From the NCBI RefSeq assembly GCF_013184745.1, contig NZ_JAATVU010000054.1, positions 1-41,185 of the forward strand: 41,185 bases of DNA, in the 5' to 3' direction. The DNA is from Mangrovicoccus sp. HB161399. GTDB lineage: Bacteria > Pseudomonadota > Alphaproteobacteria > Rhodobacterales > Rhodobacteraceae. The position numbers and the translations under genes were made by a program. The notes beneath the pieces were generated by a model that worked only from the letters and a program-made list of their open reading frames with translations, was not told the DNA's origin and did not search any database. Shown here in pieces: positions 8,630 through 16,828 of this stretch (within the stretch, counting starts at the first letter, position 1; each line of letters starts with the position of its first letter).

Positions 8630-8841
8630 GGACCCTAGCAGCGGGATCTTGGTTAATGAAAGGATAATTGACGTCCGGTCGCCGGGATTGTCGTCCGGGC
8701 CCGCCGCGCGGCGCCGGCCCGGCCACATTCCGGACGGCAGGGATCGACATCGCCGGAGGCAAGGTTCCATACTGCGCGCGGGGCAGGCCGGGGAAGGCGG
8801 GATTTTCCGGCGGCCCGTAGGAGCAAACGAAGGACGTCCAA

Positions 8842-9834
8842 ATGTTCGATGCCATCCTGGTGGAGAAACCCGGCGACACCCAGACCGTGTCGCTGACGCA
8901 GGCGGAGGAGGCCCAGCTGCCCGAGGGCGACGTGACGGTCGACGTGGCCTGGTCGACCCTGAACTACAAGGACGCACTGGCGATCACCGGGCGCGCGCCG
9001 GTGGTGCGCAAGTTCCCGATGGTGCCGGGGATCGATTTCGCGGGCGTGGTCGCCGAAAGCTCCCATCCGGACTGGAAACCGGGCGACCGGGTCGTGCTGA
9101 ACGGCTGGGGCGTGGGCGAGACCCATTGGGGCGGGCTGGCAACGAAGGCCCGCGTCAAGGGCGACTGGCTGGTGGCGCTGCCCGAAGGCTTGAGCATGCG
9201 CCAGGCGATGGAAATCGGCACGGCCGGCTACACCGCGATGCTCTGCGTGATGGCGCTGGAACGCCACGGTGTGCTGCCGGAGTCGGGCGAGATTGCGGTG
9301 ACCGGCGCCGCGGGCGGGGTCGGCAGCGTCGCGACCGCGCTGCTTTCGAAGCGCGGCTACCAGGTGGCGGCCGTCACGGGGCGGGCCTCGGAGGCGGAGT
9401 ACCTCAAGGGGCTGGGCGCCGCCTCCATCGTCGGCCGCGAGGAACTGTCGGGCAAGCCGCGGCCGCTGGGCAAGGAACGCTGGGCCGGCGGGGTGGATGT
9501 CGCGGGCAGCACGGTTCTGGCGAACCTGCTGTCGATGATCCGCTACGGCGGCACGGTGGCGGCCTGCGGCCTGGCGGCGGGGATGGATCTGCCCGCGACG
9601 GTGGCGCCCTTCATCCTGCGCGGCGTGACGCTGGCGGGCGTCGACAGCGTGATGTGCCCGATCGCCCGGCGCCGCGAGGCCTGGAGCCTGCTGGCGGCAG
9701 AACTGGACCTGGACAAGCTCTCGGCGCTGTCGGTGGAACTGCCCTTCGAGGCGGTGATCGAAACCGCGCCGAAATTCCTCGACGGCCAGATCCGCGGGCG
9801 CGTGGTCGTGCCCGTGGCGCCGGATCTCGGCTGA
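8842..9834 (+). CDS. acuI: Acrylyl-CoA reductase (NADPH), AcuI
   Basis: 330 residues, zinc-independent medium-chain dehydrogenase/reductase of the AcuI/YhdH group. Visible marks are [14 protein letters not shown] near the N-terminus, PGIDFAGVV, and the NADPH-binding loop [20 protein letters not shown]. AcuI reduces toxic acrylyl-CoA to propionyl-CoA with NADPH, detoxifying the acrylate released from DMSP. The gene directly downstream is a DMSP lyase, the pairing known from Rhodobacter sphaeroides (acuR-acuI-dddL), which makes the assignment firm. A GAAGGA ribosome binding site precedes the ATG. No acuR repressor gene lies upstream; the 8591-8841 gap instead separates it from the divergent oxidase operon. 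A generic YhdH quinone reductase would be the alternative without this context. Confidence 0.92.
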   Translation: MFDAILVEKPGDTQTVSLTQAEEAQLPEGDVTVDVAWSTLNYKDALAITGRAPVVRKFPMVPGIDFAGVVAESSHPDWKPGDRVVLNGWGVGETHWGGLATKARVKGDWLVALPEGLSMRQAMEIGTAGYTAMLCVMALERHGVLPESGEIAVTGAAGGVGSVATALLSKRGYQVAAVTGRASEAEYLKGLGAASIVGREELSGKPRPLGKERWAGGVDVAGSTVLANLLSMIRYGGTVAACGLAAGMDLPATVAPFILRGVTLAGVDSVMCPIARRREAWSLLAAELDLDKLSALSVELPFEAVIETAPKFLDGQIRGRVVVPVAPDLG

Positions 9835-9843
9835 GGGCACGCG

Positions 9844-10551
9844 GTGGCGATCGCGGTTGCCGGCCCGGAGGAGATCGGGCAGATGCATCTCCAGGACTGT
9901 CCCGGCTGGTTCTACCTGCTGCGGGAATACGACATGCTCTACCGGCACGGCTCGTCGGGGGGCAGCCGGCTGATCCGGTCGCACCGCAAGCGGGTGCGCG
10001 ACCGGCTGTCCCATGTCATCGACGCCAATCCCGCGATCCTGCCGCGGGCGCCGCAGGAAAAGCCGGTGACCGCGCATCTGCCGCGGGCGCTGGATCTGGG
10101 CGAACGCGGCGCGGTTGCGGGCATGGCACGCGCGCTGTCCCGCGTCGCGCCGCTGCTGACATGGGAATACGGCTACGAGAAGGTGCCGAAGGCGCTGGCC
10201 CGGAAATACGCCTACTGCGAAATCCTCGGCCCGCGCGGCCCGGTATTCTGCGACGGGCTGATCCTCGGCTTCGTGCTCTTCGCGCCGAAGACCACCTATC
10301 CGCAGCACAGCCACCGGGAGATCGAGGAAAGCTACGTCTCGGTCGCGGGCGCCTGGTCGGAGAACGATGCGGCCGTGCATGCGCCCGGATCGCTGATCCT
10401 CAACCGTCCGGACCAGGAGCACCGCATCACCACCGACGACCTCGCGCCCTGCCTCCTGGCCTATGCCTGGACCGGGCCCGAGACGCGGCTGCATGCGCCG
10501 GGGATGAAGCTGAGCGCGACCCGCAAGGCGCGGATCGCACAGGGCATCTGA
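9844..10551 (+). CDS. dddL: Dimethylsulfoniopropionate lyase, DddL
   Basis: 235 residues, the usual DddL size. The cupin metal site is readable as PQHSHREIEESYVSV (H155, H157, E161, with Y164 as the likely base) and DQEHRITT (H193). Conserved family stretches YEKVPKALARKYAY and APGSLILNRPDQEHRITT are present. It cleaves DMSP into dimethyl sulfide and acrylate. It starts at a GTG nine bases after the acuI stop with GAGGG as binding site, so the two are cotranscribed and AcuI can remove the acrylate product. DddL differs from DddQ and DddW in length and N-terminal helices; the 235-residue size and the acuI linkage favour DddL. Catalysis needs a divalent metal, consistent with the intact ligand set. 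Confidence 0.92.
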   Translation: MAIAVAGPEEIGQMHLQDCPGWFYLLREYDMLYRHGSSGGSRLIRSHRKRVRDRLSHVIDANPAILPRAPQEKPVTAHLPRALDLGERGAVAGMARALSRVAPLLTWEYGYEKVPKALARKYAYCEILGPRGPVFCDGLILGFVLFAPKTTYPQHSHREIEESYVSVAGAWSENDAAVHAPGSLILNRPDQEHRITTDDLAPCLLAYAWTGPETRLHAPGMKLSATRKARIAQGI

Positions 10552-10560
10552 CAGCCGCCC

Positions 10561-10577
10561 CGGCGGCCGGACCGCCG
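10561..10577. terminator. GC-rich hairpin between convergent dddL and amidase genes
   Basis: CGGCGG-CCGGA-CCGCCG forms a perfect 6-bp stem in the 38-base gap between the two convergent stops. No U-tract follows on either side, so termination is only plausible. Confidence 0.4.
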
Positions 10578-10589
10578 TGGCGGCCATTC

Positions 10590-12029
10590 TCAGGCGCGGC
10601 CCGAGAACAGCTCCTTCTTGACGATGGCATGGACGCCCCAGTTGCCGTCCACCACCTGGGTGATGCCGAAATCGACGCCGACGGACATCAGCGAATGGGT
10701 CTCGTCCTCGGTCAGCCCCTTGGTGGTCATCAGGAACTTGCGCATCTTGCGGAAGGCGTCGCGCATGGCGTCGTCGATCGAGCTCTTGCCGTAGATGTCG
10801 GACTGCGCCGTCGCGCCGAGGGTCCCGAGGTAGTTCGGCACCGAGAAGCCGTGTACGACCCATTCCGACTGGGTTTCCAGCATCGGGTGGTCCATTTCCT
10901 CCAGCGGCGTGCCGGCGAGGTCAGCCTTCTTGTGCAGGATCAGCTGGAACGTGCCGGTCAGCGAGCATTCGATCGCGGTGCCGCAGAGCTCGCTGTCGCC
11001 CTGGCTGGCATGGGGGTCGCCGACCGACAGCAGCGCACCCTCGACCGAGACCGGGTAGTACATCACCGCGCCCTTGCCGATCCGCCAGTTGTCGACATTC
11101 CCCCCGGTATAGCTCGGCGGCACGGAATCGACGAAATCCGCCTCGGCGGGCGCGACGCCCAGCGTGCCGAAATGCGGCCGGATCGGGATGCGCACGCCCT
11201 TGAGCACGTCGTAGTTGCGGCTGGTGAGCCCATGGTCCACCGGCACGCCGGGATAGTCGATGGTCGGATGGGTCACGCCGAACGGATCGGTCTGCGGCAC
11301 CCACTTGAAGTTGTAGACGGCTTCCGCCCAGTTGCGGTCGCCGCTGGCATCGACTTCGTAGATGGTGATGACCTCGCGCTTCGCGCCGTTCAGCATGTCA
11401 TTGTAGTGGTATCCCCACCAGGCCGCCGCGTTCGAGCCGAAGCTCTTGCCGGTGAATTCGGGATTGGCGCAGGGGCGCGGCTTGCAGTCGAGGATGCGCA
11501 CCTCCAGCACGTCGCCGGGCTCCGCGCCGCGGACGTAGACCGGGCCGGTGAGGATGTGCACGCCCTGGCCGTCGCCGGACCCGACCTTGTATACGGCCGG
11601 ATCGGTCGAGCCCGCGCCGCGGCGGTCGACGCCTTTCTCGGTCGCGGTCCATTTGTAGACGCTCTCGGCCCCCTCGTCGCCCTGCACCATGCGCTCCAGG
11701 TCGTCGGCGGCATGGTGGGTCAGCGTTTCGATCGTCACGTAGTCGCCGCTGTCGACCTCGACCTTCGGGGCCAGCGTCTTCGAGAAATAGCCCCAGTGCA
11801 CCGTGTCGGAATTTGCGGGCAGGTAGTGGTAGGACGGCGCCGCGGGCGCCTTGGCCGCGCTGGTCTGGGCCAGTGCCGGGGTCACCAGCGACAGCCCGCC
11901 CGCGGCGAAGCTGCCCGCGCCGATCAGTCCTGCCCCCAGGAAGCCGCGGCGGCCCGGGTTGATCTCCTCCTTGAACTGCCGGAAATGCGCCTCGAAATCG
12001 GGGCAGTTGACGTCGTCTCCCATGCACAT
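10590..12029 (-). CDS. Tat-exported acetamidase/formamidase family protein
   Basis: 479 residues. A twin-arginine signal lies at GRRGFLGAGLIGAGSFAAGG (R27, R28) after a 25-residue charged leader, with likely cleavage after ALA near 54, so the enzyme acts in the periplasm. The body is an FmdA/AmdA-type amidase: VHWGYFSKTL, FGSNAAAWWGYHY, RPHFGTLGVAP, PPSYTGGNVDNW and the metal-site-like GDPHASQGDSELCGTAIE. Such enzymes hydrolyse acetamide, formamide or similar short amides to ammonia and an acid. Start 12029 is supported by AGGAGAG seven bases upstream. It is transcribed away from the AraC-amidase fusion, whose amidase half is roughly half identical to it; the two look like products of duplication. 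Substrate is not predictable from the sequence. Confidence 0.85.
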   Translation of the reverse strand: MCMGDDVNCPDFEAHFRQFKEEINPGRRGFLGAGLIGAGSFAAGGLSLVTPALAQTSAAKAPAAPSYHYLPANSDTVHWGYFSKTLAPKVEVDSGDYVTIETLTHHAADDLERMVQGDEGAESVYKWTATEKGVDRRGAGSTDPAVYKVGSGDGQGVHILTGPVYVRGAEPGDVLEVRILDCKPRPCANPEFTGKSFGSNAAAWWGYHYNDMLNGAKREVITIYEVDASGDRNWAEAVYNFKWVPQTDPFGVTHPTIDYPGVPVDHGLTSRNYDVLKGVRIPIRPHFGTLGVAPAEADFVDSVPPSYTGGNVDNWRIGKGAVMYYPVSVEGALLSVGDPHASQGDSELCGTAIECSLTGTFQLILHKKADLAGTPLEEMDHPMLETQSEWVVHGFSVPNYLGTLGATAQSDIYGKSSIDDAMRDAFRKMRKFLMTTKGLTEDETHSLMSVGVDFGITQVVDGNWGVHAIVKKELFSGRA

Positions 12030-12091
12030 GGCTGTCTCTCCTGTCGGTTTTTTCTGCTGTTGTTCCGCCAGTAGCGGGCCGCCGCGGCCGC

Positions 12092-12221
12092 GGGGCAAGC
12101 TTTGCCGCGGATGCCGGAATCGCCGGTGTCCGGGGCAGAAAGCTGCGCGGTGGCAAGGGCTTGCGCTGCGTCTCCGGGGCGGTGCCGGACAGGCGCTGCG
12201 TCCCGGGGCAAGGCTTTGTGC
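12092..12221. promoter_or_regulatory. Cluster of repeated imperfect palindromes in the divergent amidase promoter
   Basis: The 311-base gap (12030-12340) between the two amidase genes holds repeated elements near GCAAG-N2-CTTGC: GGGGCAAGCTTTGC at 12092-12105, GGGGCAGAAAGCTGC at 12132-12146, GGCAAGGGCTTGC at 12152-12164 (GCAAG/CTTGC perfect) and GGGGCAAGGCTTTG at 12205-12218. A direct repeat GCGCTGCGTC(T)CCGGGGC occurs at 12163-12180 and 12193-12209, 30 bases apart. Iterated, helically spaced sites are typical for AraC-family activators; the fused regulator encoded beside them is the obvious candidate. Confidence 0.45.
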
Positions 12222-12340
12222 ATCTGGCGGCAAGGCGCGGACCCGCCGCTGCACAAGAAAGCGGCAGGCCCGGCGGGGCAGGGCGCCAGGGCCACGATTG
12301 CAGGCGCGGGGCGGCGGATTCCGCGCTAGGCTCGGCTCCC

Positions 12341-14668
12341 ATGGAGATGCTGACCGGCACCGATCACCTCGACCTCTCGACTCTTCCCGCAGCCGCACGG
12401 GCCGAGGGATGGCGGCTGCGCCTCGGTGCGCTCGGCCTCGCGCCCGCGGGCGAGGCGCCGCCAAGCGGCACGCTCAGCGTGCTGCGCGCCGCCAGCGGAC
12501 TGCGGCTCGCCCGTCTGGTCGCGCCGCCCCAGGCCCTGCGCCCGCTGGCGCCGCGGCCGCGCCCGGCGCCCTTCCTGGTCATCCTGACGCTGCGCAGCCG
12601 CGGCGTGCTCTCGGCCGGGGAACATGTGCAGTACCTCGCGCAGAACGACCTGAGCGTCGCCGACCAGGCTTCCGCCTGGCAGATCGCCTGGGACTCCGAC
12701 GTCAAGGCGATACTGCTGGAGCTGCCCCGCCCGCTGGTCGCCGCGCGGCTCGGCGCGCACCGGCCGCACCTGCCGCAGGTGCTGGGCGCCTCGGTGGAGG
12801 CCGACATGCTGCGCGCCATGGCGGGGGTGCTGGGCGCCCAGATGGACAGCCTCGCGCCCGAGGATCTGGCCGGCAGCGAGGGTGCGCTCTTGGACCTGCT
12901 GTGCAACGCGCTGATCCGCGAGGCGCTGCCCGAGGACGGCGCGATGACGCCGGTGCAGGCCGCGCAGTTCCGGCGGGTCTCGGCGGCGGTGGAGACCGGG
13001 CTGTCGCGGACCGACCTGTCGCTGCCGGACGTGGCCGGGGCGGCGGGACTGTCGGCGCGCTACGTGCAGCGGCTGTTCGAGCTTTCGGGCGAAAGCTTCT
13101 CGGCGCATCTGCGGCGGCGGCGGCTGGAAAGCAGCCGCGCCGACCTGCTCGACGCCGGTCAGGCGGGCGTGTCCATCGCCCAGATCGCCCATCGCCGCGG
13201 CTTCGCCAGCGCGCCGCATTTCAGCCGGTCCTTCCGAGACGCCTACGGCCTGTCGCCGAAGGAGTTCCGCGAGGCGCAGCGCACCGCCCCCTTGCCCTAT
13301 GCCTTCCGCGGCAATCCCGGCCAGGGTGTCCGTCCGCCCGCGCCGCGCAGCGCCCCCGCGGCCGGCCCCTGCGCCGGTGCGTCGCCGCCGTTGCCGATGC
13401 AGGCGGAGGACGCGGATTTCGTGCTGCCCGCCCATGCCGGAACGGTGCATTGGGGCCATCTCAGCCGCTCCCTGCCGCCCGCGCTGTTCGTGCCCTCGGG
13501 CGCAACCGTGCGGGTCGAGACCCTGACCCAGCATGGCGGCGACGACCCGGCCCGCTTCATCGAGGGCGATCCGGGCGCCGAGAGCGTGTTCCGCTGGACC
13601 GCCGAGGGCAAGGCGGTGGACCGGCGCGGAGCGGGGCCGATGGATGCCTCGATCTTCGGCCGCGGCGCGGGCGAGGGGTTCGGCGTGCATATCTGCACCG
13701 GCCCGATCCATGTCGCGGGCGCGCGGCCAGGGGACGTGCTGGAGGTGGAAATCCTCGGCATCGCGCCGCGGCCCTGCGCCAATCCCGAATTCGCCGGCAA
13801 GGCCTTCGGCTCGAATGCTTCGGCCTGGTGGGGCTACCAGTACGGCGATCCGCTGGCAGGCACGCAGCGCCACGAGACTGTGACGCTCTTCGAGGTCGAC
13901 CTGGCGCAGCCGCACATTGCGCGGGCGATCTGCCAGTATGACTGGGTGCCCCAGACCGATCCGTCGGGCGTGCGCCACGATACGATGGACTATCCCGGCA
14001 TCCCGGTCGATCCGGACAGCGTCACCCGCCGGCCGGCCCTGCCCGGGATCGCGGTGCCTGCGCGTCCGCATTTCGGCTTCGTCGGCGTCGCGCCGCGCGA
14101 GGCGGAGATCGTGGACACCATTCCGCCGGGATATTTCGGCGGCAATGTCGACAACTGGCGCGCGGGGCCGGGGGCCAAGATCTACCTGCCCGTGGCGGTC
14201 GAGGGTGCGCTGCTGTCGATCGGCGACGGCCATTTCAGCCAGGGCGACGGCGAGATCAACGGGACCGGGCTGGAGATGTCGCTGACCGGCACGGTGCGGA
14301 TCGTGCTGCACCGCCAGGGAGAAAGCGCGCTGCCGCAGATCCGCGGCCTGTCCGCGCCGCTGATCGAGACCCCGGAGGAATGGGTGATCCAGAGCTTCGC
14401 CTTCGAGAACCACCTGCGCGATCTCGGCCGTTCCGCGCAGACCGACGTCTATACCCGCTCCACCGTCGACATGGCGCTGCGCAATGCCTTCCGCCAGGCG
14501 CGGCGCTTCCTGATGGATGTCTACGCCCTGGGAGAGGACGAGGCGCATGCGCTGCTGTCCGTCGCGGCCGATTTCAGCGTCACCCAGGTGGCCGACGGCA
14601 ATATCGGCGTCCATGCCTGCCTGCGCCGGTCGCTGTTCGAACCGGGCACCGGAGCCGGTCAGCGGTAG
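12341..14668 (+). CDS. AraC-type regulator fused to an acetamidase/formamidase domain
   Basis: 775 residues in one uninterrupted frame. Residues about 70-200 match an AraC-binding-2-type sensor region; 213-315 are a double helix-turn-helix (LPDVAGAAGLSARYVQRLFE, then IAQIAHRRGFASAPHFSRSF and YGLSPKEFR). A proline/alanine-rich linker at about 316-353 leads to a full amidase domain (354-770) with VHWGHLSRSL, FGSNASAWWGYQY, RPHFGFVGVAP, PPGYFGGNVDNW and GDGHFSQGDGEINGTGLEMS, the last being the canonical family metal/catalytic stretch. The domain closely resembles the neighbouring Tat-exported amidase but has no export signal, so it is cytosolic. ATG 12341 is chosen because upstream codons lie in the repeat-bearing promoter. 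It may be an amide-sensing activator, a moonlighting enzyme, or both. Its 3' end overlaps the convergent LysR gene by 10 bases. Confidence 0.88.
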   Translation: MEMLTGTDHLDLSTLPAAARAEGWRLRLGALGLAPAGEAPPSGTLSVLRAASGLRLARLVAPPQALRPLAPRPRPAPFLVILTLRSRGVLSAGEHVQYLAQNDLSVADQASAWQIAWDSDVKAILLELPRPLVAARLGAHRPHLPQVLGASVEADMLRAMAGVLGAQMDSLAPEDLAGSEGALLDLLCNALIREALPEDGAMTPVQAAQFRRVSAAVETGLSRTDLSLPDVAGAAGLSARYVQRLFELSGESFSAHLRRRRLESSRADLLDAGQAGVSIAQIAHRRGFASAPHFSRSFRDAYGLSPKEFREAQRTAPLPYAFRGNPGQGVRPPAPRSAPAAGPCAGASPPLPMQAEDADFVLPAHAGTVHWGHLSRSLPPALFVPSGATVRVETLTQHGGDDPARFIEGDPGAESVFRWTAEGKAVDRRGAGPMDASIFGRGAGEGFGVHICTGPIHVAGARPGDVLEVEILGIAPRPCANPEFAGKAFGSNASAWWGYQYGDPLAGTQRHETVTLFEVDLAQPHIARAICQYDWVPQTDPSGVRHDTMDYPGIPVDPDSVTRRPALPGIAVPARPHFGFVGVAPREAEIVDTIPPGYFGGNVDNWRAGPGAKIYLPVAVEGALLSIGDGHFSQGDGEINGTGLEMSLTGTVRIVLHRQGESALPQIRGLSAPLIETPEEWVIQSFAFENHLRDLGRSAQTDVYTRSTVDMALRNAFRQARRFLMDVYALGEDEAHALLSVAADFSVTQVADGNIGVHACLRRSLFEPGTGAGQR

Positions 14669-15561
14669 CGCGCGTCGAGCGCCCGCTCGATCTGCCCCGC
14701 GAATTTCGCCGCCGCCACCGGCAGCGCGCGGTTGCGCAGCTGGCAGAGATAGAGCCGCCCCGAGGGCAGGTCGCGCGGGTCCACCGGACGCGCGGCGATG
14801 CCGGAGCCGGGCTCGCCCTGCGGCAGGCCGATCGGGATCTGGAAGCCGATGACCTGTTCATGCCGCGGATAGTTGCGTAGGAACTCGAAACTGTCGGCCT
14901 CCAGTGCCACGTCGAGCGGCAGCGAGCTGTTGAGCACCGCGCTGTCCCACAGGTGCCGCACGCCGAAGCGCTGCGAGGGCAGGGCCAGCGGATAGTCGGC
15001 GCAGTCGCGCAGGCGGAGGACGTCGCAGCCCGCCAGCGGATGGTCCCGCGACATCACCCCGTAGACCGGCTGCGGCACGGCGGCGATCACCTGCACCTCG
15101 CGCAGCCGCACCGGCTCGAAGATCAGCGCGATGTCGGCGGAGAGATCGACCAGCGCCTCCTCGGCGACCTCGCGGTCGCGCACCGAGACGCCGAAGGTCA
15201 CGCGCGGATGCTCGGCGCGGTATTCGGCGATCTGCTCGGGAAGGAAATAGGGCACCAGCGCCTGGCTGCAGGCGATGTTCACATGGCCGCGCCTTTCGCC
15301 CGCCAGGTCGGCGAGCTGGCTCTTCAGCTTCTCGAATTCCGATTGCTGGGCACGGACATGCGCGATCAGAAGCTCTCCGGCGGTCGACAGCCGCACGCCC
15401 CTCGGCAGCCGCTCGAAGACCGGCACGCCCAGCTCCGCCTCCAGCGCCAGCACGCGGCGGTTCAGCGCCGTCGAGGTGATCGCCAGCGTTTCCGCCGCCT
15501 TGCGGATCGAGCCCGCCTTCACGATCGCCTCGACATATCCCAGCTGCTCAAGGTGCCGCAT
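14659..15561 (-). CDS. LysR-family transcriptional regulator
   Basis: 300 residues from ATG 15561, beginning MRHLEQLGYVEAIVKAGSIR with the winged helix AAETLAITSTALNRRVLALE and ELGVPVFERLPRGVRLSTAG, followed by a substrate-binding-like domain starting near GHVNIACSQALVPYFLPEQI. GGAGGAG lies seven bases before this start; two further in-frame ATGs (15585, 15597) would place the operator-like repeats inside the gene and lack such a site. It is divergent from the BMP transporter/amidohydrolase operon and is very likely its regulator, responding to the imported compound or a breakdown product. The stop overlaps the convergent AraC-amidase gene by 10 bases. Confidence 0.9.
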   Translation of the reverse strand: MRHLEQLGYVEAIVKAGSIRKAAETLAITSTALNRRVLALEAELGVPVFERLPRGVRLSTAGELLIAHVRAQQSEFEKLKSQLADLAGERRGHVNIACSQALVPYFLPEQIAEYRAEHPRVTFGVSVRDREVAEEALVDLSADIALIFEPVRLREVQVIAAVPQPVYGVMSRDHPLAGCDVLRLRDCADYPLALPSQRFGVRHLWDSAVLNSSLPLDVALEADSFEFLRNYPRHEQVIGFQIPIGLPQGEPGSGIAARPVDPRDLPSGRLYLCQLRNRALPVAAAKFAGQIERALDARYR

Positions 15562-15580
15562 CGGCGCGCTCCTCCACCGC

Positions 15581-15608
15581 TGCATAATTTGCAGCACTCA
15601 GATGCAAA
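15581..15608. promoter_or_regulatory. LysR-type operator in the divergent promoter
   Basis: Two overlapping dyads: TGCATAATTTGCA (15581-15593), which fits the LysR T-N11-A pattern with TGCA arms, and TTTGCA (15588-15593) with TGCAAA (15603-15608) around a 9-base spacer. A further TGCAAA half-site is at 15630-15635. It lies between the LysR gene start and the transporter operon, where autoregulation plus activation would be expected. Confidence 0.55.
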
Positions 15609-15694
15609 CTTAGCAGGAGACATCAGCAGTGCAAAGGTTAACCCTTGGCCCGAGATTTCCCGCAGCCCTAGCCGCATCAGACCCGGAGCCTGCC

Positions 15695-16807
15695 ATGACG
15701 CTTCCCAAGTTCTCCCGCCGCACCTTCCTGTCGACCTCGGCCGCGCTGGCGGCCGGCGCCGCGTTCGGCCCGCTTCCGGCCCGCGCCGCGGGCGGCATGA
15801 CCGTCGGCTTCATCTATGTCGGGCCGAAGGACGATTTCGGCTACAACCAGGCCCATGCCGAAGGCGCGGCCGCCGTGGCTGCCATGGACGGCGTGACCAT
15901 CGTCGAGGAAGAGAACGTCGCCGAGACCACCGACGTGCAGAAGTCGATGGAATCGATGATCAACTTCGACGGCGCCTCGCTGATCTTCCCGACCTCCTTC
16001 GGCTATTTCGACCCCCATGTCCTGGAAGTCGCGCCGAAGTATCCGGATGTCCGCTTCGAGCATGCTGCCGGGCTCTGGACCGAGGGCATGCCCTCGAACA
16101 TCGGCAGCTACTTCGGCTATATCGGCATGGGCCAGTACCTCAACGGCATCACTGCGGGCCACATGACGGCTTCGAAGAAGATCGGCTTCGTCGCCGCCAA
16201 GCCGATCCCGCAGGTGCTGCTGAACATCAACTCCTTCCTGCTCGGCGCCCGCGCGGTCGATCCCTCGATCACCTGCCAGGTGATCTTCACCGGCGAATGG
16301 TCGCTGGCCGTGAAGGAGGCCGAGGCCACCAACGCGCTCGCGGATGCGGGCTGCGACGTGATCACCTGCCATGTCGACGGGCCGAAGGTGGTGATGGAGA
16401 CGGCTGCGGGACGCGGCTGCTACATCTGCGGCTACCATGCCGACCAATCGCCGCTGGCGCCCGAGAAATACCTGACCGGGGCAGAGTGGAACTGGGCCGG
16501 GGTCTATCCGAAGATGGTGCAGACCATGCTCGACGGCGGGACGATCCCGAACTTCCTGCGCGGCGGTCTGGCCGACGGCTTCGTCAAGATGTCGCCGCTG
16601 GGCCCGGCGGTCACCGACGCGGCGCGCACCCAGTTCGAGGCCACGAAGGCCGAGATCATGAAGGGCGGCTTCCAGGTCATCAAGGGACCGCTGAAGGACA
16701 ACAAGGGCAACGAGATCGCGGGCGCCGGCGAAGGCTTTGCCGAGGACGACATCCGCCTGGAAAGCATGGACTACCTCGTCGAGGGCGTGATCGGCGCCAC
16801 TTCCTGA
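15695..16807 (+). CDS. BMP-family ABC transporter substrate-binding protein
   Basis: 370 residues. A twin-arginine-type signal SRRTFLSTSAALAAGAAFG (R9, R10) is followed by GGMTVGFIYVGPKDDFGYNQ, the standard start of PnrA/BMP-type periplasmic binding proteins. The WNWAGVYPKMVQTML region and DGFVKMSPLGPAV near the C-terminus fit the family. It captures a solute outside the inner membrane and delivers it to the permeases encoded next. BMP-type systems usually carry nucleosides or purine-like compounds; the enzymes in this operon suggest a small amide or ureide instead, which is an inference. ATG 15695 is preferred over an upstream in-frame codon at 15629 because of GGAG at 15684 and because the signal peptide then starts correctly. 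First gene of an eight-gene operon. Confidence 0.92.
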   Translation: MTLPKFSRRTFLSTSAALAAGAAFGPLPARAAGGMTVGFIYVGPKDDFGYNQAHAEGAAAVAAMDGVTIVEEENVAETTDVQKSMESMINFDGASLIFPTSFGYFDPHVLEVAPKYPDVRFEHAAGLWTEGMPSNIGSYFGYIGMGQYLNGITAGHMTASKKIGFVAAKPIPQVLLNINSFLLGARAVDPSITCQVIFTGEWSLAVKEAEATNALADAGCDVITCHVDGPKVVMETAAGRGCYICGYHADQSPLAPEKYLTGAEWNWAGVYPKMVQTMLDGGTIPNFLRGGLADGFVKMSPLGPAVTDAARTQFEATKAEIMKGGFQVIKGPLKDNKGNEIAGAGEGFAEDDIRLESMDYLVEGVIGATS

Positions 16808-16828
16808 CCTTCCTGGGGGATCCCCGCC

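Noticed and set aside
8591-8977. N-terminal extension of the BBE oxidase to 8977
   Set aside because: It would run through the divergent promoter region and into acuI; the 8590 start begins the normal family N-terminus.
12326-14614. 762-codon open frame opposite the AraC-amidase fusion
   Set aside because: Antisense shadow of a clearly coding frame; no family features.
15562-15597. Longer LysR start at 15597
   Set aside because: The LysR-type dyads lie there and the 15561 start has a good GGAGGAG site and a typical family N-terminus.
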